From Microbacterium sp. SL75 (lineage in GTDB: Bacteria > Actinomycetota > Actinomycetes > Actinomycetales > Microbacteriaceae), in contig NZ_CP113067.1 of NCBI RefSeq assembly GCF_026625865.1, forward strand, positions 2,170,001 to 2,234,000: a DNA stretch of 64,000 bases, in the 5' to 3' direction. Both the position numbers and the translations under genes were made by a program. A model generated the notes under the pieces. It was not told where the DNA came from, ran no database searches, and saw only the letters and a program-made list of their open reading frames with translations. Below, piece by piece: positions 50,596-59,204 of the stretch (the stretch's first letter is position 1; every line of letters starts with the position of its first letter).

Positions 50596-51461
50596 GCGAC
50601 CACCCCCGGCACGTGCGTACGCGCGGCGGGAGCGCGCTCGCCCAGGGTGGGGTCGGCAGCTTCGCGCAGCGCGTCACCCAGCAGGTTCAGGCCGAGCACC
50701 GTCAGCGTGATCGCCAGGCCCGGCCAGACCACGGTGAGCGGGTGCACGGCGATGTACGCCTGCAGGTCACTGAGCAGCACACCCCACGAGGGCTGGGTCA
50801 CGGGCGCTCCGAAGCCCAGGTACGACAGCCCCGCTTCGGCGAGCACGGCCACGGCCATGCCCCACGACAGCTGCACGATGAACACCGGGGCGACGTTGGG
50901 AAGGAGGTGCCTCGTGAGGTTCTGCGCGCTTGACAGGCCGCTCGCCCGTCCCGCGAGCACGAAGTCGCTGTGCAGCACGCGCCGCAGCTCGGGCCGTGTC
51001 ACGCGGGCGACGTTCACTCCGAACCCGATACCCACCGACCAGATGACCACGGCGAGGGAGCCGCCCCACACGGCCGAGATCATCATGGCGATGATCAGGA
51101 CCGGGAAGGCGATGAGGATGTCGACGAGGACCGCGACGCTCTCGCGGATCCACCGCGCGGTGAGCGAGCCGAGGGCGGCCAGGGCGATGCCGAGCACCGA
51201 GGCCACCGCTCCCGCGCCGACGGCGACGACGACGGTCGTGCGCGCCCCGGCCATCAGCAGGCTGGCGATGTCACGGCCGCTGTTGTCGGTGCCGAGCACG
51301 TGCGGCCACGCGGGGTCGCTCCAGCGTGCGCGGGCGTCGACGGAGGCCGGGTCGAAGGGGGTCCACAAGAGCGAGACGACGGCCGTGACGACGACGAGAG
51401 CGACGATCAGGATGCCGAATCGCCCGGTGCCCAGACTCCAGAGGCGCCGGAGGGTGGTCAT
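50592..51461 (-). CDS. Peptide/nickel-type ABC importer, permease 2 (DppC-like)
   Basis: 289 aa from ATG at 51461. Six helices and the EAA-type loop RASGLSSAQNLTRHLLPNVA; the N-terminal LGTDNSGRDIASLLMAGART is the DppC/OppC marker. Overlaps permease 1 by 4 nt. Forms the channel together with permease 1. Confidence 0.93.
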   Translation of the reverse strand: MTTLRRLWSLGTGRFGILIVALVVVTAVVSLLWTPFDPASVDARARWSDPAWPHVLGTDNSGRDIASLLMAGARTTVVVAVGAGAVASVLGIALAALGSLTARWIRESVAVLVDILIAFPVLIIAMMISAVWGGSLAVVIWSVGIGFGVNVARVTRPELRRVLHSDFVLAGRASGLSSAQNLTRHLLPNVAPVFIVQLSWGMAVAVLAEAGLSYLGFGAPVTQPSWGVLLSDLQAYIAVHPLTVVWPGLAITLTVLGLNLLGDALREAADPTLGERAPAARTHVPGVVA

Positions 51462-52408
51462 GAGGCCTCCCTCTGACGCGGATCGATGAGGCGGTGGGTG
51501 AGGTCGACGAGGAAGCCGACCACAAGGACGAAGCCCGTGAGGGCGAGCAGCTCGCCCTGTACCTTCGGCAGGTCGCGCGCGGCGACGTCGGTGACCAGCA
51601 TGCGCCCGACACCGGGGAGGGTGAAGAGCTGCTCGATCACGACGGCGCCCACGATGATCCCGGCGATCTGAAGGCCGAGCACCGTGATGACCGAGAGTCC
51701 CACATTGGGCAGACCGTGGCTCAGCAGGGCGCGCGTGCGGGTGAGACCCTTCGCGGCGGCGGTGCGCACGTAGTCCTGACCGAGCGCTTGGAGGGTGGCG
51801 CTCCGCACGAAGCGCAGCAGCATCGCCCCTTCGACCACGCCGATGGTGAGGGCGGGGAGGATGAGGGCTCGGAACGCCGCCGCGGGGTCGTTCCACCCCG
51901 CCCGGGGGAAGCCCTGGGGCGGAAGCCAGCCCAGCCACACCGCGAACACGACGACGAGCATCATTCCCGCCCACACCACGGGCACCGCTGCCAGGGCCTG
52001 CGCCCCGACGCTGAGCGCCGTCCCGCCGACGCGACGTCGTCCGAGAGCGGAGAGAACGCCGAAGGGGATGCCGACCATCAGCGCAACCGTGAGCGACATC
52101 GCCGCGAGCGGCACGGTGACGCGGGCCTTGTCTGCCAGCTCCGCGACGACGGACGTGCCCGTGATGAGCGAGGTGCCCAGGTCGCCGCGCAGCAGCCCGC
52201 CGATCCAATCGAGGTACTGCGTCCAGAGCGGGGCCTCCAGGCCCAGGCTCGCGCGCAGCGCGGCCACCTGTTCCGGCGTCGCCTCGGTGCCGGCGATCAG
52301 CTGCGCGACGTCGCCGGGGAGCACCCGGAGCGAGACGAAGATCAGCACGCTGGCCACGGCCAGGCCCAGCACCAGCAGGCCCAGCCGTGTCAGCGTGTAG
52401 CGGATCAC
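51458..52408 (-). CDS. Peptide/nickel-type ABC importer, permease 1 (DppB-like)
   Basis: 316 aa from GTG at 52408. Starts MIRYTLTRLGLLVLGLAVAS, then the periplasmic loop with LRVLPGDVAQLIAG, and the EAA loop RTAAAKGLTRTRALLSHGLP. Overlaps the binding-protein gene by 4 nt. Together with the other four genes this is a complete importer. Confidence 0.93.
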   Translation of the reverse strand: MIRYTLTRLGLLVLGLAVASVLIFVSLRVLPGDVAQLIAGTEATPEQVAALRASLGLEAPLWTQYLDWIGGLLRGDLGTSLITGTSVVAELADKARVTVPLAAMSLTVALMVGIPFGVLSALGRRRVGGTALSVGAQALAAVPVVWAGMMLVVVFAVWLGWLPPQGFPRAGWNDPAAAFRALILPALTIGVVEGAMLLRFVRSATLQALGQDYVRTAAAKGLTRTRALLSHGLPNVGLSVITVLGLQIAGIIVGAVVIEQLFTLPGVGRMLVTDVAARDLPKVQGELLALTGFVLVVGFLVDLTHRLIDPRQREAS

Positions 52409-53916
52409 TCCGCCGCGACCGTCACGCCCGCAAGCGGCAGGCGCACGTTGAGGGAGTTCTTCGGAAAGTTCGCCACGTTCGTGCCGACCGCGGTCAACGG
52501 TGTCGACAGGAACAGCCAGTCCGCGGCATCTTCGTCGCTCACGATGCGGGCGGCCTCGGCGAGCAGGTCGGAGGACTGCTGCTGGTCGGTGGTCGCCAAC
52601 GCCTGGGCGTACAGGCCCTGCACCTCGGCGTTGTCGTAGCCGAAGTAGTACGAGGGGTTCGCCCAGTTGCCGAAGTCGCGGGCCTCGACGTGGCGCACGA
52701 AGCTCAGGTCGTAGTCGTGGTTCTTGTAGACGTTCTGGAGCCACGTGCTGAAATCGACCGAGTTGACCTTGAGGGTCACGCCCACGTCGGCGAACGACGA
52801 CACGAGGAAGGTCGGGATCGTCGTGGGGTAGACGTTGGGGATGGTCAGCGTCAGGGTGAGGTTCTCGGCGCCGGCCTGCGCGAGAAGCTCGCGGGCACGG
52901 TCGGGGTTGTACGAGATGCTTCCCGACAGGTCTTCGCATCCGGGGTCGAGCGGGGCGATGGGGCCGTAGAGCTCGCTGCCGGAGCCGAGGGTGTCGATGA
53001 GCGCCTTGTGGTCGATCGCCAGACGCAGCGCCTCGCGCACGCGCTGGTCGTTGAGTGGCGCGCGCTGGTTGTTGAAGGCCAGCGTGCCCTTGTCGGTAGT
53101 CAGACCCGATTCGATCGAGAAGTTGTTCGTGCCCTCGATCTGGTCGCGCAGCTCGGGGTCGATCTCGAGGGCCACGTCGACGTCGCCGGCGACGGCCGCG
53201 TTGGTCGCGGCGCTCTGGTCGGGAATGTAGTCGAGCACGACCTCCGCGACGCCGGCCTTGTCCCCCCAGTATCCGTCGTAGCGCGAGAGGGTCAGGCTCT
53301 GCCCGGCGTTGCGGCTCTCGACCCGGAAGGGACCGGTGCCGTTGGCGGCGGTCTGGAAGTTGGTCGTGTCGCCGCTCTTGAAGATCAGGCCCGCGCGGCC
53401 CGTCATCGCGAAGAGGAAGTCGATGTTGGGCTTCGCGAGCGTCACGACCACCGTGGAGGCGTCGGGGGACGCGATCGAGGCCACGTTCGCCAGGTCGGAG
53501 CTGTTCTGGATGGTGGGGTCGTCCTTGGCCGTCTGCAGCGAGGTGATGACGTCGTCGGCCGTGAGCGCGCTGCCGTCGTGGAAGGTCACCCCCTGACGGA
53601 GGGTGAAGGTGTAGGTGAGTCCGTCGGGAGACACCGTCCACGCCGTGGCGAGTGCCGGGGCGATCGCGTTGGAGTCGTCGCCGTTGCGGGTGACCAGGCC
53701 TTGGTAGACGTTGTCGATGAGAGCCTGCTCGAGCGAGGCGCCGCTCGTGCGGCGGATGTCGAGGTTCGACGGCTCCAGCGACAGACGCACCGTGAGGGTG
53801 GCGTTTGGGTCGGCTTCTCCGGTGGGGTTCGGCGTCGTACTCGAGCCGGTGCACGAGGTGAGCAGGAGCGCTCCGATCAGGAGCATGCTCGTGGCGAGAG
53901 CGGTGCGGCGCAGCAT
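52405..53916 (-). CDS. Solute-binding lipoprotein of the peptide-type ABC importer (family 5)
   Basis: 503 aa. Lipobox LLTSC with Cys22 after a short signal sequence, then the SBP_bac_5 fold: LALEPSNLDI-like (VRLSLEPSNLDIRRTSGASL), YTFTLRQGVTFHDGSALTAD and FNNQRAPLNDQRVREALRLA. It captures substrate on the outer face of the membrane. The exact solute, peptide or other, is not readable. First gene of the operon; 144 bp separate it from the hydrolase gene upstream. Confidence 0.93.
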   Translation of the reverse strand: MLRRTALATSMLLIGALLLTSCTGSSTTPNPTGEADPNATLTVRLSLEPSNLDIRRTSGASLEQALIDNVYQGLVTRNGDDSNAIAPALATAWTVSPDGLTYTFTLRQGVTFHDGSALTADDVITSLQTAKDDPTIQNSSDLANVASIASPDASTVVVTLAKPNIDFLFAMTGRAGLIFKSGDTTNFQTAANGTGPFRVESRNAGQSLTLSRYDGYWGDKAGVAEVVLDYIPDQSAATNAAVAGDVDVALEIDPELRDQIEGTNNFSIESGLTTDKGTLAFNNQRAPLNDQRVREALRLAIDHKALIDTLGSGSELYGPIAPLDPGCEDLSGSISYNPDRARELLAQAGAENLTLTLTIPNVYPTTIPTFLVSSFADVGVTLKVNSVDFSTWLQNVYKNHDYDLSFVRHVEARDFGNWANPSYYFGYDNAEVQGLYAQALATTDQQQSSDLLAEAARIVSDEDAADWLFLSTPLTAVGTNVANFPKNSLNVRLPLAGVTVAAE

Positions 53917-54060
53917 TGCGGGGTGTGTCCTTTCGCAGGCCGAGGCATCAGGGTGCTGTGGATGCCGAGCAGGGGTGGCAACAGCCTACTTTCACCCGTA
54001 TTCCCTCGACGCCGTCTGTGACGGTGCGCGACGCGGGATGACCGGGTTCGGGTCGGCGGG

Positions 54061-54978
54061 TCAGGGGGTGGTCAGGAGCGATCGGATCAGACGCGCCAGG
54101 CCCTCGGGATCTTCCTCCTGCGCGTTGTGCCCGGTGGACAGAACCCGGACGTCGGCCCCGGGCACACGCCGCGCGAGCTCCTCGGCATCCGTCTCGGTGA
54201 CGAAACCGCGCTCGCCGCGCACGAGCGTGACGGGTGCGGTGACCCCGCCCAGGTCGTCCCATCCGGTCGTCGACAGCACAGCCTTCACGGCATCCGGGGT
54301 CGTGGCATCGGCCCCGGCGTTCGCGGCGGCCGCGGCGAGGTGAGCGAAGTGATGCTTCCACTCGACCCGTCCGTCGGGGCGCAGACGCGAGTTGAGGAAC
54401 ACCCCGCGCGCCGCAGCCTCGGGGGATCCGCCCAGGCCGAACGAGAGGGCGCGTTCGACGAGTTCTTCCCGCGACGACCAGTCGGTGGGGCCGGCGAAGA
54501 ACGCGCGGATCTGCGCGGGACCCGCGCTCGGGTCGACCCCCGGTGTGATGTCCACGATCGCGAGGCGAGAGACGAGATCGGGACGGGATGCCGCGGCCGC
54601 GGCCGCCGTGAGACCGCCCAGCGAGTGCCCCACGAGCACCTGCGGCGTCGTCGTCCACTGCTCGAGGGCCGAGACGACATCGGGGGCGATCACGCGCGCG
54701 ACGTACGCCGCATCATCGCGCCACGACGAATCGCCGTGGCCGGGGAGGTCGAGAGCCAGAGCAGGCACCCCCAGGTGCAGCAGCGTCGTGTCCCAGGTGT
54801 GGGCGTTCAAACCGGCGCCGTGCAACAGCGTGACCACCGGGGGCGCCCCGCCCCAGCGCAGCCCGCTGAGCGTGCGGTCGTCGGCGAGGGTCAGCCGCAC
54901 CCGTTCGACGGGAGGGAGTTCGCGGCCGACATCGGCCGCCTGGGCGGGGAGGAACGAGAACTCGTCGCGCTCGGGCAT
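54061..54978 (-). CDS. Alpha/beta hydrolase
   Basis: 305 aa from ATG at 54976-54978. VTLLHGAGLNAHTWDTTLLH is the oxyanion-hole segment, VLVGHSLGGLTAAAAAASRP the nucleophile elbow, and VRVLSTGHNAQEEDPEGLA the catalytic His. A cap-type insert lies between residues 165 and 225 (FFAGPTDWSSREELVERALS). Substrate unknown. It is divergent from an AhpD-like gene with 100 bp between. Confidence 0.87.
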   Translation of the reverse strand: MPERDEFSFLPAQAADVGRELPPVERVRLTLADDRTLSGLRWGGAPPVVTLLHGAGLNAHTWDTTLLHLGVPALALDLPGHGDSSWRDDAAYVARVIAPDVVSALEQWTTTPQVLVGHSLGGLTAAAAAASRPDLVSRLAIVDITPGVDPSAGPAQIRAFFAGPTDWSSREELVERALSFGLGGSPEAAARGVFLNSRLRPDGRVEWKHHFAHLAAAAANAGADATTPDAVKAVLSTTGWDDLGGVTAPVTLVRGERGFVTETDAEELARRVPGADVRVLSTGHNAQEEDPEGLARLIRSLLTTP

Positions 54979-55078
54979 TGGAACAGCCTTCCACCGCGAA
55001 CGGGATGCCGCTACCACCGCGCCACGGAGCGTCACCGATTCCCTCCCCACCCGAGCGGAGCCGCCGTAGGCTGTGGCC

Positions 55079-55630
55079 ATGGGCGAAGAACGGCGCGTGC
55101 ACCTGTCGAAGTCGGCTCCCGAGGCGTACGCCGCTCTGCGCTCGTTCTCGAGCACCGTCGGCCGACTCGCCGCCGAGGCCGGCATCGACGCGCGGCTGCG
55201 CGAGATCGTCCAGATCCATGCCTCCCAGCTCAACGGGTGCGCCTACTGCGTGCGTATGCACGTGGATGCCGCGGTGAAAGCCGGGCTCGACGCCGATGTG
55301 ATCGCCCAGATCGCGACGTGGCGGGAGTCGGGCGTCTTCGATGAGCGCGAAAGAGCCGCCCTCGAGCTGACCGAGTCGTTCACCTTCATCCACGAGGACG
55401 GCATCCCCGACGAGGTCTACGACCAAGCGGGCGGCATCCTGAGCGAGGCCGAGTACGTCGCGCTCAGCTGGGTGCTCGTGGCCATCAATTCCTTCAATCG
55501 CGTCGCCATCGCGGGTCGATACGCCGTGCCGCCCCGCGCTTCCTCTCCGATGCCGGTCGCCCCGGATGCCGCGCCGGCGGCGACGACGCGCCCGCGCGAG
55601 CCTCACGTGCACGCGGACGGCGCGGCATGA
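55079..55630 (+). CDS. Carboxymuconolactone decarboxylase family protein (AhpD-like)
   Basis: 183 aa from ATG at 55079; an in-frame GTG two codons upstream is possible. The active-site motif is LNGCAYCVRMHVDAAVKAGL (CxxC and a following His), typical of alkylhydroperoxidase AhpD-like proteins that reduce peroxides. The last 45 residues (PPRASSPMPVAPDAAPAATT) form a Pro/Ala-rich tail not found in most relatives. Overlaps the phosphatase gene by 4 nt. Confidence 0.88.
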   Translation: MGEERRVHLSKSAPEAYAALRSFSSTVGRLAAEAGIDARLREIVQIHASQLNGCAYCVRMHVDAAVKAGLDADVIAQIATWRESGVFDERERAALELTESFTFIHEDGIPDEVYDQAGGILSEAEYVALSWVLVAINSFNRVAIAGRYAVPPRASSPMPVAPDAAPAATTRPREPHVHADGAA

Positions 55631-56337
55631 CCGGCTCGCTCGTCTCGGGCGCGGTGAACTTCCGCGACGTCGGCGGACTTCCGGCGGGAGAGCGTCGCAC
55701 GCGCGCGGGCGTGCTCTACCGCTCCGGCAACCTCGTCGCCGTCGACGACGCGGGCGCTCGGACTCTGCGAGATCTCGGCATCCGACGCGTGATCGATCTG
55801 CGCGACGAATCGGAGGTCGCCCATGCTCCCAGCCGCCTCGATACCGCGGTCGAGATCCAGCACGAGCCGCTGTTCCTCGGCTCGGTCGCCTCTTTCTTCG
55901 CGCGCGACCTGAGCCTCGACGACATGTACGCCGCCCTCGTCGACGATTCCGCAGAGCGGGTGGTGTCGGCGATCCGCGGCATCCTGGGCGCGCAGCCCGC
56001 GCTCGTGCACTGCACCGTCGGGAAGGACCGCACCGGGGTGACCGTCGCGATCGCGCTCGCCGCGGCCGAGGTCGATCGAGAGGCGGTGATCGCCGACTAC
56101 GCCCGCACCGAGGAGTTCCTCCCCGCCGAGCGCAATGCGCGGGTCCTCGCGGCGATCCGCGCCGTGCACCCCGACAACGTCCACGCCGAAGCCCTCGCGA
56201 CCCGCTCGCCCGCCCCGGTCATGCGCGCGCTGCTGCAACGGGTCGACCGGGACTTCGGCTCGCCGGCGGGCTACCTCCGCGCGAACGGGATGTCCCAGGG
56301 CGAGATCGACCGATTGCGAGAGGTGCTGATCGACTGA
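55627..56337 (+). CDS. Tyrosine-protein phosphatase (MptpB/Y_phosphatase3-type)
   Basis: 236 aa. The P-loop is ALVHCTVGKDRTGVTVAIAL (Cx5R with Lys-Asp), and the N-terminal NFRDVGGLPAGERRTRAGVLYR is typical of the MptpB-type actinobacterial phosphatases that also act on phosphoinositides. It is coupled with the AhpD-like gene. Cytoplasmic location, as no signal sequence is seen. Confidence 0.9.
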   Translation: MTGSLVSGAVNFRDVGGLPAGERRTRAGVLYRSGNLVAVDDAGARTLRDLGIRRVIDLRDESEVAHAPSRLDTAVEIQHEPLFLGSVASFFARDLSLDDMYAALVDDSAERVVSAIRGILGAQPALVHCTVGKDRTGVTVAIALAAAEVDREAVIADYARTEEFLPAERNARVLAAIRAVHPDNVHAEALATRSPAPVMRALLQRVDRDFGSPAGYLRANGMSQGEIDRLREVLID

Positions 56338-56387
56338 CCGGGCCGCCCCCGCGGCATCGTGTCGATGTCGAGATAGTGGGCAGGGAC

Positions 56388-56406
56388 ACAGGTTAGGCAA
56401 ACCTAT
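56388..56406. promoter_or_regulatory. Iron box (DtxR/IdeR-type operator) of the SIP gene
   Basis: ACAGGTTAGGCAAACCTAT matches the 19-bp DtxR/IdeR consensus TTAGGTTAGGCTAACCTAA at 14 positions and keeps both AGGTTA and AACCTA halves. The -35 candidate TTAGGC lies inside it and the -10 candidate TATAGT is 16 nt downstream at 56415-56420, so iron-bound repressor would block polymerase. Confidence 0.82.
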
Positions 56407-56429
56407 GTCGCGGGTATAGTGGAGGCATC

Positions 56430-56894
56430 ATGTCGATCCCCACCGAGCACAATGCGGCAGCGTGTCGCGCCTCGCGTCACACGCGCGTGCAGCACCTCGT
56501 GACGGCCGACGAGACCTCGCTCGCCGAGCTCGAAGCCCTGCTCGCGACGCTGCCGATCTGCTCGACCGGCCGCGTGTTCGTCGAAGTCCCCGACGCGTCG
56601 TGGATCGGGTCGATCACGGCCCCCGCCCGCATGACCCTGACCTGGCTCGACCGCTCGCGTCGCGGCGGTGCCCCCGGTACCGGTCGCGGTTGCGCAGCCG
56701 GTGAAGCCCTCGCCCGCGCCGTCTCGGGCTGGGCCGGCGAGATGCTGTGCTGCGATGACGACGCCACGCGCGTCATCCTGCTCGGCGCATACCTCGGCAC
56801 CGCCGAGATCGTGGACGAGCTCGTCGCGCGTCACGGCGTCGACGCGCAGGCCATTCACACTCCCGAGCGCTTCGGCCTCGCCACCGCGCGCTGA
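56430..56894 (+). CDS. SIP domain protein (siderophore-interacting protein, NAD(P)H-binding half only)
   Basis: 154 aa. STGRVFVEVPDASWIGSITA and PARMTLTWLDRSRRGGAPGT, then LLGAYLGTAEIVDELVARHG, match the C-terminal SIP domain, which in full-length proteins follows an FAD-binding domain and reduces ferric siderophores. The FAD domain is missing here, so it may work as an accessory reductase or bind a partner. An iron box and a TATAGT -10 box stand directly upstream; the mapped +1 would be within a few bases of the ATG. Confidence 0.88.
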   Translation: MSIPTEHNAAACRASRHTRVQHLVTADETSLAELEALLATLPICSTGRVFVEVPDASWIGSITAPARMTLTWLDRSRRGGAPGTGRGCAAGEALARAVSGWAGEMLCCDDDATRVILLGAYLGTAEIVDELVARHGVDAQAIHTPERFGLATAR

Positions 56895-57020
56895 AGCGCC
56901 ACCCACGCTCCTCGACGGATGCCGGCTGGTCGATACGCGCCGTCTCGCTCGGAATCCGCCCCGTTCGCTGTGATCGTGCGCGGGGAGAATCCCTCGGGCC
57001 GGTAGCTCTCGTTCGGTGGG

Positions 57021-57476
57021 TCAATCCCCGCGGCGGACGTAGTTGCCCTCGACGAGTCCCGCCTCGATCTCGAACCGATTGCGCAGGGGATCGCGCCCGG
57101 CCAGGGCGTAGAGCAGCGGCATGAGGAAGCCGTACCGACGCCATTGGCGTTTGTGGACCGCCTCGTGCCCGAGCACGACGTCGGTCGGCCGGTCGTCGCC
57201 GGTGAGGAAGCAGCCGCCCACGCATACGCCCCCGCGGGGGAACGCCCACGACGGGAGCCCGCGGAACACCCACAGACCGAGACGCTTCTCGATGCGGCCC
57301 GTGCTCCACACCGACCCCCAGATCCAGCCCACCGCGCAGCCGTACCAGTAGCCGACGCGGCTGAGGGGGGAGTCGAGCAGGACGCCGGGGAGGAACCGGT
57401 CGAAACGGCGGCCGCGCGCCACCGCCCGTTCGGCCCGCTCTCGCCAGCCCTCCGGGGGCGGGGGGAGGGGGCTCAT
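57021..57476 (-). CDS. Hypothetical protein with HExxH motif (Fe-S oxidoreductase-annotated family)
   Basis: 151 aa. LGHEAVHKRQWRRYGFLMPL contains HExxH and, about 30 residues later, RNRFEIEAGLVEGNYV offers a glutamate in the place of the third zinc ligand of gluzincin proteases. A membrane-associated segment (RVGYWYGCAVGWIWGSVWST) precedes it. Close relatives carry a vague Fe-S oxidoreductase label, which nothing here supports. It overlaps the arginase-like gene by 4 nt. Confidence 0.75.
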   Translation of the reverse strand: MSPLPPPPEGWRERAERAVARGRRFDRFLPGVLLDSPLSRVGYWYGCAVGWIWGSVWSTGRIEKRLGLWVFRGLPSWAFPRGGVCVGGCFLTGDDRPTDVVLGHEAVHKRQWRRYGFLMPLLYALAGRDPLRNRFEIEAGLVEGNYVRRGD

Positions 57477-58285
57477 GCCAGTGCTCCGATCAGACGCAGG
57501 ATCGTCCCCAGGTCGTCGACGGCGGCCGCCGGGCTCGAGGGGGAGAACTCGGTCAGTGTCGCTCCCGCGAGCGGGAGCAGCTCGCGCAGGCGGCGAATGG
57601 ATGCCACGACCTCGGCCGTGCGCGCGCCGAAGGGCACGGCCTGGGCGATGCCGCCGATGTCGGCGGGATCGAGGGCGTCGAGGCCGACGTGCACGTGCAC
57701 ACGTGTCGCTCCCGTGGCGGCGACGGCGTCGGCCAGGGCGTCGGGGGAGACGAGCTCCTCGGCGCGGACCACGGTAATCCCGTGGGCGGTGACGAAAGCC
57801 TCTTCTTCGGGATCCCACGCACGGGGGGCCACGAGCACGAGGCGCGAGGGTGCGATGCCGGGCTCGAGGCGCAGGAGCGCCTCGCCCTCCCCGGCGATAG
57901 CCCTCAGCACCATGCCGGTGAACGCTCCGCTGGGGGAGGATTCGGGGGTGTTCAGATCGGGGTGAGCGTCGATCCACACGACCGCGAGATCGTCTCCCGC
58001 GATCGCCGACACGGCCCCCAGGGTGATTCCGCAGTCGCCGCCCACGACCACGGCGGGTTCGTCGGAGCTACGGACGGCTTCCTCGATGCGCTCGCGCATG
58101 CGAACGATCGCGCTGTGGCGCTGCACACGGGTGCCCTGCGCGTCGCCGGCTTCGGTCGGGGGTTCGAGGACGATCGTCGAGGCGCGCGGCAGGTCTCCGG
58201 CGATGGCCTCGGCCCCGTCGACGAGCTGCATCGCGCGCGAGGAGGACGACCCCTGCCACTGCGGAGCGACGATGAATCGGGTCAT
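57473..58285 (-). CDS. Arginase-family protein with altered metal ligands
   Basis: 270 aa. Family motifs are VVVGGDCGITLGAVSAIAGD, VVWIDAHPDLNTPESSPSGA and VHVGLDALDP. The DAHxD triad is intact, but the canonical GGDHS histidine is Cys and the first Asp of the D-x-D-x-x-DP motif is Gly, so two of the four ligands of the first Mn site are changed. Arginase or agmatinase activity is doubtful. It forms an operon with the HExxH protein gene downstream. Confidence 0.82.
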   Translation of the reverse strand: MTRFIVAPQWQGSSSSRAMQLVDGAEAIAGDLPRASTIVLEPPTEAGDAQGTRVQRHSAIVRMRERIEEAVRSSDEPAVVVGGDCGITLGAVSAIAGDDLAVVWIDAHPDLNTPESSPSGAFTGMVLRAIAGEGEALLRLEPGIAPSRLVLVAPRAWDPEEEAFVTAHGITVVRAEELVSPDALADAVAATGATRVHVHVGLDALDPADIGGIAQAVPFGARTAEVVASIRRLRELLPLAGATLTEFSPSSPAAAVDDLGTILRLIGALA

Positions 58286-58307
58286 GGCGGTTCCCCTCGG
58301 CGGGAGA

Positions 58308-58347
58308 CGCGAGTGCACCGCCTGATCGATCGGGCGGTGCACTCGCG
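58308..58347 (-). terminator. Terminator of pspA / boundary to the arginase-like gene
   Basis: A perfect 15-bp stem, CGCGAGTGCACCGCC (58308-58322) and its complement at 58333-58347, with a 10-nt loop TGATCGATCG. It lies 8 bp after the pspA stop on the minus strand. Confidence 0.78.
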
Positions 58348-58355
58348 GTCGTGGA

Positions 58356-59111
58356 TCAGACCTGGTCGGGGCTCGGTGCGTCGATGGCGGCACGCTGCGG
58401 ACCGCCGACCTTGAGAGCCGCGAGACGGGCTTCGACCTCGGTGAGCTCTCCGACGTCTTCGAGAGCGTTGAACTGCGCGTCGATGCTCGAGGCGGCGAGC
58501 TCCTGCTTGCCGGCGGCGAGGGCCTCCTGGCGGCGGATCTTGTCTTCGAAGCGGCCGAGCTCGCTCGTCGGGTCGAGCACGTCGATCGACTTGACGGCGT
58601 CGTGCACCTTGTTCTGCGCCTCGGCGACCTTGGCGCGAGCGGTGAGCTCGTTGCGCTTGGCCTTGAGCTGCTCGAGCTTGGTCTTCATGCCGTTCAGGCC
58701 GTCTTTGAGCTTGTCGACGACCTCGGTCTGCGCGGCGATGGTGGGGGCGGCGGCCTTGGCCTCTCCCTCGGCGGTGATCTGACGCTGGAGGGCGATCTTG
58801 GCGAGGTTGTCGAACTTGTCGGCTTCGCTCAGGTTGCCGCCGGCGCGCAGTTCGTCGCCCTTGCGGCTGGCGGCGAGGGCCTTGTTGCCCCACTCGGCCG
58901 CCGCCTGGACGTCTTCCTGGTGGTCGCGCTCGAGCAGGCGCAGGTTGCCGATCGTCTCGGCGATGGCCGACTCGGCATCGGCGATCGAGTTCGAGTAGTC
59001 GCGGACGAGCTGGTCGAGCATCTTCTGCGGGTCCTCGGCCTGGTCGAGGAGCGCGTTGACGTTCGCGCGGACGAGGGTCTGGATGCGACCGAAGATGGAC
59101 TGCTTGGCCAT
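58356..59111 (-). CDS. pspA: PspA/IM30 family membrane-stress protein
   Basis: 251 aa, long helical hairpins throughout. N-terminus SIFGRIQTLVRANVNALLDQ and AEDPQKMLDQLVRDYSNSIA is canonical PspA, then heptad coiled coil. It binds the inner face of the membrane and protects it on stress. It lies 93 bp downstream of the TPM protein gene on the same strand, so the two likely share a transcript. Confidence 0.94.
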   Translation of the reverse strand: MAKQSIFGRIQTLVRANVNALLDQAEDPQKMLDQLVRDYSNSIADAESAIAETIGNLRLLERDHQEDVQAAAEWGNKALAASRKGDELRAGGNLSEADKFDNLAKIALQRQITAEGEAKAAAPTIAAQTEVVDKLKDGLNGMKTKLEQLKAKRNELTARAKVAEAQNKVHDAVKSIDVLDPTSELGRFEDKIRRQEALAAGKQELAASSIDAQFNALEDVGELTEVEARLAALKVGGPQRAAIDAPSPDQV

Positions 59112-59204
59112 GCGGGGTGTTCCTTCCTGAGGGCGACGGTGTCGAGTCTGGTGGCGGATTCTACGAATTGTCTGTGATCGGACGGCGTGGCCGCGAGGGG
59201 TGGA

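Noticed and set aside
56367..56377. A seventh sigma-28-type box, GTCGAGATAGT, ahead of the SIP gene
   Set aside because: No GGTTAC-like box stands 14 nt upstream, and an iron box with ordinary -35 and -10 elements explains the promoter.
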